Positions 58,588-64,000 of a DNA stretch of 64,000 nucleotides are shown in pieces; the first letter of the stretch is position 1; every line of letters starts with the position of its first letter. Under the pieces are notes generated by a model. That model was not told the origin of the DNA. It made no database searches and was given only the letters and a program-made list of their open reading frames with translations. This stretch comes from Daphnia pulex (lineage: Eukaryota; Arthropoda; Branchiopoda; Diplostraca; Daphniidae), in the NCBI RefSeq assembly GCF_021134715.1, contig NC_060024.1, positions 8,184,001 through 8,248,000 on the forward strand, read 5' to 3'. The position numbers and the translations under genes were made by a program.

Positions 58588-59209
58588 TTAATTAATTATG
58601 AACCCCAATGCCTGTAGTAGCTCCACCACTTGCTTAGTATCTGCTAATAGCCCCTCTCTTGAGCCGTTCAGGATAAAAATATCATCCAGATAAATTATTA
58701 TCCGGATGCCTCGCTTACAAAGAAAGGCAATTACTACCAACAAGATTTTAGTAAAGACTCTTGGAGCCGAAGAAAGTCCGAACGGCATACATTTAAATTC
58801 AAATATGCGCTTTTTCCATCATAAACGTAAAAATTGTTGATGGGAATGGAGGATCACAACTGTAAAGTAGGCATCCTGCAGGTGTACTTTTGGAAATCCA
58901 GGCTCTCTCCCTGAAAAAAAACGAACCGATTAGAGGATTTCCATTTGAAAATGCTGATATTTGATAAAACGGTTGAGGGGGTTTAAATTAACTATTGGTC
59001 TAAATTTCCCTACCTGTTTTTTCCAAATGCAAAAAAACGCTTGTTTGTAAAGGAGTTTGTTTACTTCTTTGTCGCAGATGAACGCCATTTCTTCTGACAT
59101 AGTAATTTCGGTTGGGAGAAATTTTTGAGCTGGCTCGTCTGTGAATTCTAACCGCAAGCCTTCGCTGACTGTTTATAGGACCCAAATATCGTCTGTTATC
59201 GACGCCCAA
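58588..59209 (-). pseudogene. DIRS-type reverse transcriptase fragments
   Basis: Two frame-shifted pieces carry RT motifs: FCIWKKQVGKFRPIVNLNPL with HFQMEIL, then MPFGLSSAPRVFTKIL with the active-site YLDD. These wordings (HF-x-M-E, FGLSSAP-x-x-FTK) are characteristic of DIRS RT. RNase H is not seen downstream, where the crystallin-like gene lies instead. Confidence 0.75.
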
Positions 59210-59271
59210 TGGGAACCAAAGGTTTTTTTATCTCGAGGCGAAGCACATACTTCCCCCATTAAGACTAGAAT

Positions 59272-60587
59272 TCAACATGCGTGCTGGCTTACTGGGTGAT
59301 TGAGAGCGGGGTTTAGGGTCATCTTGAACAGAGGCCAAAGGATCAGGATTTTAATAAACGTACCTTCGTCCTTCTTGTAGCCATGCGTTTTGGCGTTGAC
59401 CTCTGCCTCTACCGCCACTTCTTCCACGGCCACCTCCCCCGCCTCTTCTTCCACGGCCACCTCTCCCGCCTTGGCTGCCTTGAATGCCGTCCTAGCGAGG
59501 GGTCTGCTGAAAGGGTTCACTACCCTGGGAGAAACGGAACCGCCTTGGATTATGGGTCTTGGGTGTGATGGCTACTCTGTCTGCTGTCGCTACTCTAGCT
59601 GCTTGAGCTAGTGTGTTATCTTGACTAGCGTCCGTCAGCATTGCCTGACGGTATATCTCTGTTAAGAGGAAGAAAAACGCCACCTTTCTACTTTCAAACG
59701 CATTAGGATCAAGCAATAAATATTCTGAAGCCGGTTCAGCGCTATTATGGCGTTGAGACGCTTCCGCATAATGTAAAATAATGCAGGGCTCCACTGCTAA
59801 AGCACGGCCTGAACCGATATTTTGGCTGCGTCACTGCCTGGAAAAGAACTTAACTGGGAGTAGAGATCAATCAGTGGTGGCGCGATGTACATTTTTTAGT
59901 TGCGCTTTAGTCAAGGAATCTTCCGTCATATTAATTGTTTTAAGGATACTTTTGTCTGGTCTCAACTGTGCACGCCGGCCGATCCACCCGCCAAGTTTGG
60001 TTGGCTTGATCGCAAAGTCCTTGTCTATAAACTCCATCGGGAATTCTTTCGAAATTGCCTTGGAGGACTCCCGTTTGTCATCCAGCCTGACATCTCATCG
60101 GAGATAGCTTTCGAGGCGGACAATGACTGCGAGACCGAACTACCTGGCAAACTTAAGCTTTGTACTAGCGGTGTCGGTAATGTCTCATCAGCCGATTCTA
60201 CTACTTCATCTACCGTTCTCGAGCTAGCTGAGTGATGGGCGAGGACGCCATGGACGACCGTCTTTCTTCAGGTTCGGCGTCTGCTACATCTACGATACTC
60301 ACGCGTGTTCTAGGTGTAGTTTCCTTAGCCCTCACGACACGAGGCGTTACTGGGTCGAGCGTGTAGGCGTCTAAATTAACACCTTTTGTCTGTTTAGGGC
60401 CCGTTGGTATTATCGAAACGCATACTGTTTTTGTCACAAGAAAACCCACCTGAATAGAAGCGACGGCCTTCTTCGGCATCGTAGTAAAAACTGTCTTCAC
60501 CGAAATGAAAATAGAAACCTTCGACATCATAGTACAGTCCATCTTCTCTTTACAAATAGAAACGTTCTTCGTCGCAACGGTACTCAC
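59272..60587 (-). pseudogene. Probable DIRS gag-like region, decayed
   Basis: Upstream of the RT on the same strand are several overlapping broken frames: EYLLLDPNAFESRKVAFFFL with a Gln/Ala-rich helix, an Ala/Glu/Val repeat, and a Ser/Thr-rich N-terminal part. The position matches gag in DIRS elements, but no diagnostic motif is visible, so this call rests on context. Confidence 0.35.
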
Positions 60588-60589
60588 GT

Positions 60590-63205
60590 GGTTCGTCTCG
60601 ATTGTCGCGCATCTTTTGCCATGGCTGCCTCCGATCGTTCACTTCGTCGTACCAGTACTGTCTTTCCTTGTCGAAGTACTTGATGCATCAAAGCGTGCTA
60701 ATAGAGTGCTCTGCTTGTGCGTACTTTTTGTTGAAATACAGCAAGCTTTTCCAACAGCGAGAATAAAATTGTTCAACCCTAAGTTTCTGAGTGGGCAAAC
60801 AATTTCATTCGTTACCTGCGATTACCAAATACGCATATTCAAATTTAAACGTTCACACTTTTAAAAAATAATCTGCAATTTCTAAAACTAGTTGAGCTCC
60901 TAATTCTTGTTCAAGATTTCGAGAGAGCGCATTTAATCAAAGACGGAAGATGACTTCTTTAAAATACAGCCATCAACAGTGCAATGTATCAACATACAAT
61001 CGACAGCAAAAAAACAGCCGACGTGAATACAAAGGCTGACAAATGACTAAACTGATCCATCGGTGAACCCAGCAGTCTGTAAAACTGAAACGAACTAAAA
61101 CAAAAAAGTTTTTAATTGGGTGTAGGTGGAACGTCAACTTCCAAATTATGTAGTGTATAAAATGGTGATGGGCGTGGGGAGGAGATAATCACACCCTTTT
61201 GGGCTACACATATTCTTCCGTCACACCAAGTGGTGCCAAGCTACCTGTTGCTCCGTAACGTTGCATTCCTGCCAGTGTTAATGAGACTTAAGCCATCTAT
61301 GTATTGGTGTAACAAAAACAAAAACTCACTATGTAATGTTACGAAAAATAAAGCCATCTATGTAGTGTTACGAAAAATAACAAAAATAAGGTAATTATTA
61401 TTGCTAATTGGTTTACGGCTCTCATCCGTTGTAGTACTGACTCAATAAGCCACTTGTGCCGTTTTTCGGCGACGGATTTGTTGTATTTTTGAAATATTAT
61501 TGCAATTAGCATTTTATTGCATTAGAACTTGTTATACTACACAGAAAAAAGGATAGCATATTAAAGAATAGACATTAGATGAAGACATTCAACAGTTAAC
61601 CATAAAACACAAGTGAGAAAAAATGAGATCGATATGATGCAAAAATGTCATCAACAACAAAGATGTTTTACACATAGCAATTACTCGTTAATCACAAATC
61701 CAAATTCTGCTTCAAAACAAGAGCTTAGTAGTAAAAAATTTATTGATATGTGTTAAAGGTAAACAAAATTTGTTTAAATTCTATTACTATATCAAGTACG
61801 TTGAAGAAATGAAGCCATTTTTTACGTACGACGACGAGAGACAAAATTCTCCCTTTTTTTCTTGAATGTGTGGGGGGGAAGATTTATTGCAAATTTACAA
61901 AACAAAGGGCTCCAAGCTTTGACTAAACAAGATGAAATAAATGAGCGTATTAACATACATCAAATTTTTCTTTATTTTCTATTTTCATCTCCTCCTGTGT
62001 CGGTTGCTATTAAGAACGCCGTTAAGATAAAGTGAAATGTAGGTCATCCATCAGAGGTAGTGTTGTCTTTTTCAAACTGATCCCGACTTTTTTGCACTTG
62101 AATATAAGGAGATAGAAGGGGCACCTTCAAAATTTCCTCAAGATGTGATCGAATTTCAATATAAGTAGCGATAAACTAGTCGTTCGCAGCCGTATCTCTT
62201 TCAAATAGCTTAAAACAGAAGAAAAAAAAAACAATTCTCGAAAAGTTTGATTTTTTTTAAATATGAGACATATACAGAAAACGATAAATTCTCTCTTTCC
62301 ATTACATCGAGAATATTATTAAGCTTTGGAAGCAAAATTAAAAAAAACTTATAATTTACTTAAAAAATTCATGATATGCACACACAGGTGGAAAGGAGTT
62401 ACTTAAAGAGTACTTATTTCGCCACAGCGCTTTAATCCAAAATATACTTTTAAGTGAATATTGTAAAGAAAACCTGATGAAAAAAACAAAACTTTGTTAT
62501 AGTTTGGTAAGAGCAGCATCTCCAATCGTGAATAAGGAACATTCCCGCACCCAATGAAGAACGTAAAAAAAACTTTTTTTACATTTGCGAAAGTTTACAA
62601 ATTCGCCATCTTCTTTACAGCTTAGTTCCCTGATGACCTTATTCAAGGCAGTAAAACTAAGGCAGTAAAAACATGATGAAAAAGCAAAACGTGGGTTGCT
62701 TGGTAAGTTCAATGTAATGGTAACATAAAAAAGTTACCAGGAGCAGCATCTCCAGTCCATTCCAGAAGTTTCCTAAGTAATGTTTTCATGGAACTTCCAT
62801 TTGTTAGAGCTAATAACAAAATGTATTGAAGTGTTTCGAATAATTTTTCAAACTGAATCCCTTGCTGCACGCGCGAGTTTCCTGATAGGGCGTTATTTTA
62901 AGTAATTTTTTTAAAATGTTTATTCATGCATTGTCTGTTGTCGTTTCTTGTTAGTTATTTCTTTGTCTTGTTTTTTGAATGGTGTGTATTGTGAGAAGTC
63001 CCTTCATCGTCGGGGTAATTTTGGCGTTTGATATGGTTTGCCTCGTAGTAATACTATCCCATTAAAAGATTCAAAGTGGACCTATTATGTCATCGTGCAT
63101 TTTTGGGATGTGAATTGATACCGATTATTTTCTCTAAATTAAAAATGATAAAAATTTCAATTAATTTATTCAAGATTTTTAATAATAGTTGGTAAAAATC
63201 TTTAC
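60590..63205. other. AT-rich non-coding region
   Basis: No supported gene. There is a short direct repeat (TATGTA-x-TGTTACGAAAAATAA near 61330-61381). A word shared by 62513-62523 and 62740-62750 (GAGCAGCATCTCC) lies around a weak open frame at 62497-62712. Confidence 0.4.
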
Positions 63206-63616
63206 CTTCACTAACGTAAATTGCAGTGCCGTCATCTTGTATTATGGAATAAAAATGGCTTTTCAAATCACATTTTCCAATGTTTTCATGCCAAATATGT
63301 TTTCTCGCGCAATAATAATCCCAATCGATAATCACTCCATTTCCCAACCTGTAACCTTGAGGCTCTCTATCTAAGAAAACGACCATTCCAACAGCGTTTT
63401 CATTGAACATATGGCCCCGCATCTTGGGAATGATTGGTTTCTGAAATTAATAAAAGTTAATTTTTTTTAAGTTTCTGTTTACTTTAGAGATAAATTTTAT
63501 AAATAGTTTCGACTGATTTTAATTGGTGGAGGTTGATTCGTTCGAACTTTCACGCTACCCAAATATTTTGGAGAAAGCTCTTTAAGCAGTTTCAAATGAG
63601 TACCAGCCAACGACAT
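63206..63616 (-). CDS. YccV/HspQ-like (hemimethylated-DNA-binding type) domain protein, partial
   Basis: An exon at 63440-63206 encodes NAVGMVVFLDREPQGYR, then NGVIIDWDYYCARKHIW and HFYSIIQDDGTAIYVSE. This is the order G-x-V..., GVI-x-x-WD-x-x-C, W, FY-x-x-x-DDG, YV-x-E of the YccV domain known from bacterial HspQ and from eukaryotic FBXO21-type proteins. A likely first exon starts at ATG 63616 (MSLAGTHLKLLKELSPKYLG), but its best donor does not agree in phase with the acceptor at 63441, so the junction is unsettled. The exon ends at a good donor (GAAG|GTAAAG), so at least one more exon is expected to the left and was not found. Confidence 0.6.
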
Positions 63617-64000
63617 GTTTCAGCAGCAAAAACAGGCAAAAGACTAATCAGACAAAAACCTAGCAGATGAAGACGATAAAGTTAAATGACGGTCATAAAT
63701 CGTAATCATCAACGTTCTCCTACCGCAGAATTTTTTGGAATTTGGCCATCAGTTACATCGGAAAAACATTTGCAGATTGTTCCATCGTAAACCTAGGACA
63801 GTTAGGGGAAGAAAGTCCCAGCTGGGAAATCAGATTACTCATCATCTTCTATCATTACCCTACAAAAAACCATAAGCAAGAAAAACGTAGATTGAAAAGT
63901 TTGATCAAAGTTTAACTTTATTGAATGAAATGCACATGGAGCTATTTTGGTGTATGATTTGTGCAATCTACAGTCCTTCTCTTAAATGGATACATGGTTT
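63617..64000. other. Window edge, nothing recognised
   Basis: This is probably upstream sequence of the YccV-like gene. No coding exon is supported. Confidence 0.4.

Noticed and set aside
1-64000. CRISPR arrays, operons or a bacterial contig
   Set aside because: Spliced genes, TATA promoters, poly(A) signals and eukaryotic retroelements throughout show this is animal nuclear DNA. No spaced direct-repeat arrays were seen.

Overview
This window is nuclear DNA from an arthropod, most likely a small crustacean such as Daphnia. The evidence is compact spliced genes with many introns of about 60-150 bp, TATA/initiator-type promoters, a chitin-active AA15 monooxygenase with mature N-terminal His, tandem UDP-glycosyltransferases, and Ty3-like and DIRS-like retroelements. 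No species name is proven by the sequence alone.

Region 1 (1-35,100) is dominated by a dispersed cluster of six related small-protein genes, called A to F here: A 655-1711 and B 7953-10214 on the plus strand; C 17434-19306, D 26492-27150, E 31993-32832 and F 34207-35044 on the minus strand. The shared plan is a signal peptide, an extracellular linker, a single membrane-spanning helix, and then (except in D) a four-cysteine module of the form C-x2-R-x2-C-E ... C-x3-[YF]-x2-C. A phase-2 intron always separates the two Cys pairs. The pattern resembles the DM4/DM12 family of arthropod proteins of unknown function. Gene C carries two homologous alternative membrane-helix exons, which is the most striking single feature of the window. 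An AA15 lytic polysaccharide monooxygenase (11758-12655), a tRNA-Phe(GAA) gene with a terminal-inverted-repeat element inserted next to it, and long repeats with tRNA-derived heads lie between these genes.

Region 2 (36,400-43,900) holds the C-terminal part of a NOMO-like ER membrane protein, some unidentified helical exons, a decayed UDP-glycosyltransferase and an intact one 2 kb downstream.

Region 3 (44,000-60,600) is transposon-rich. A 5.66 kb Ty3-like LTR retrotransposon on the minus strand has 155-bp LTRs that differ at one site and a 5-bp target duplication. It sits inside an older plus-strand reading frame. To its right are degraded DIRS-type pieces (tyrosine recombinase, reverse transcriptase, gag-like) and a small gene with an alpha-crystallin-like domain.

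Region 4 (60,600-64,000) is AT-rich, with one recognisable gene near the end encoding a YccV/HspQ-like (hemimethylated-DNA-binding type) domain.

Several genes are broken by a single base in homopolymer runs (gene F, the crystallin-like gene), so assembly error is as likely as true decay there. Splice sites were placed by eye from GT/AG consensus, reading-frame phase and protein continuity. There are no transcript data.
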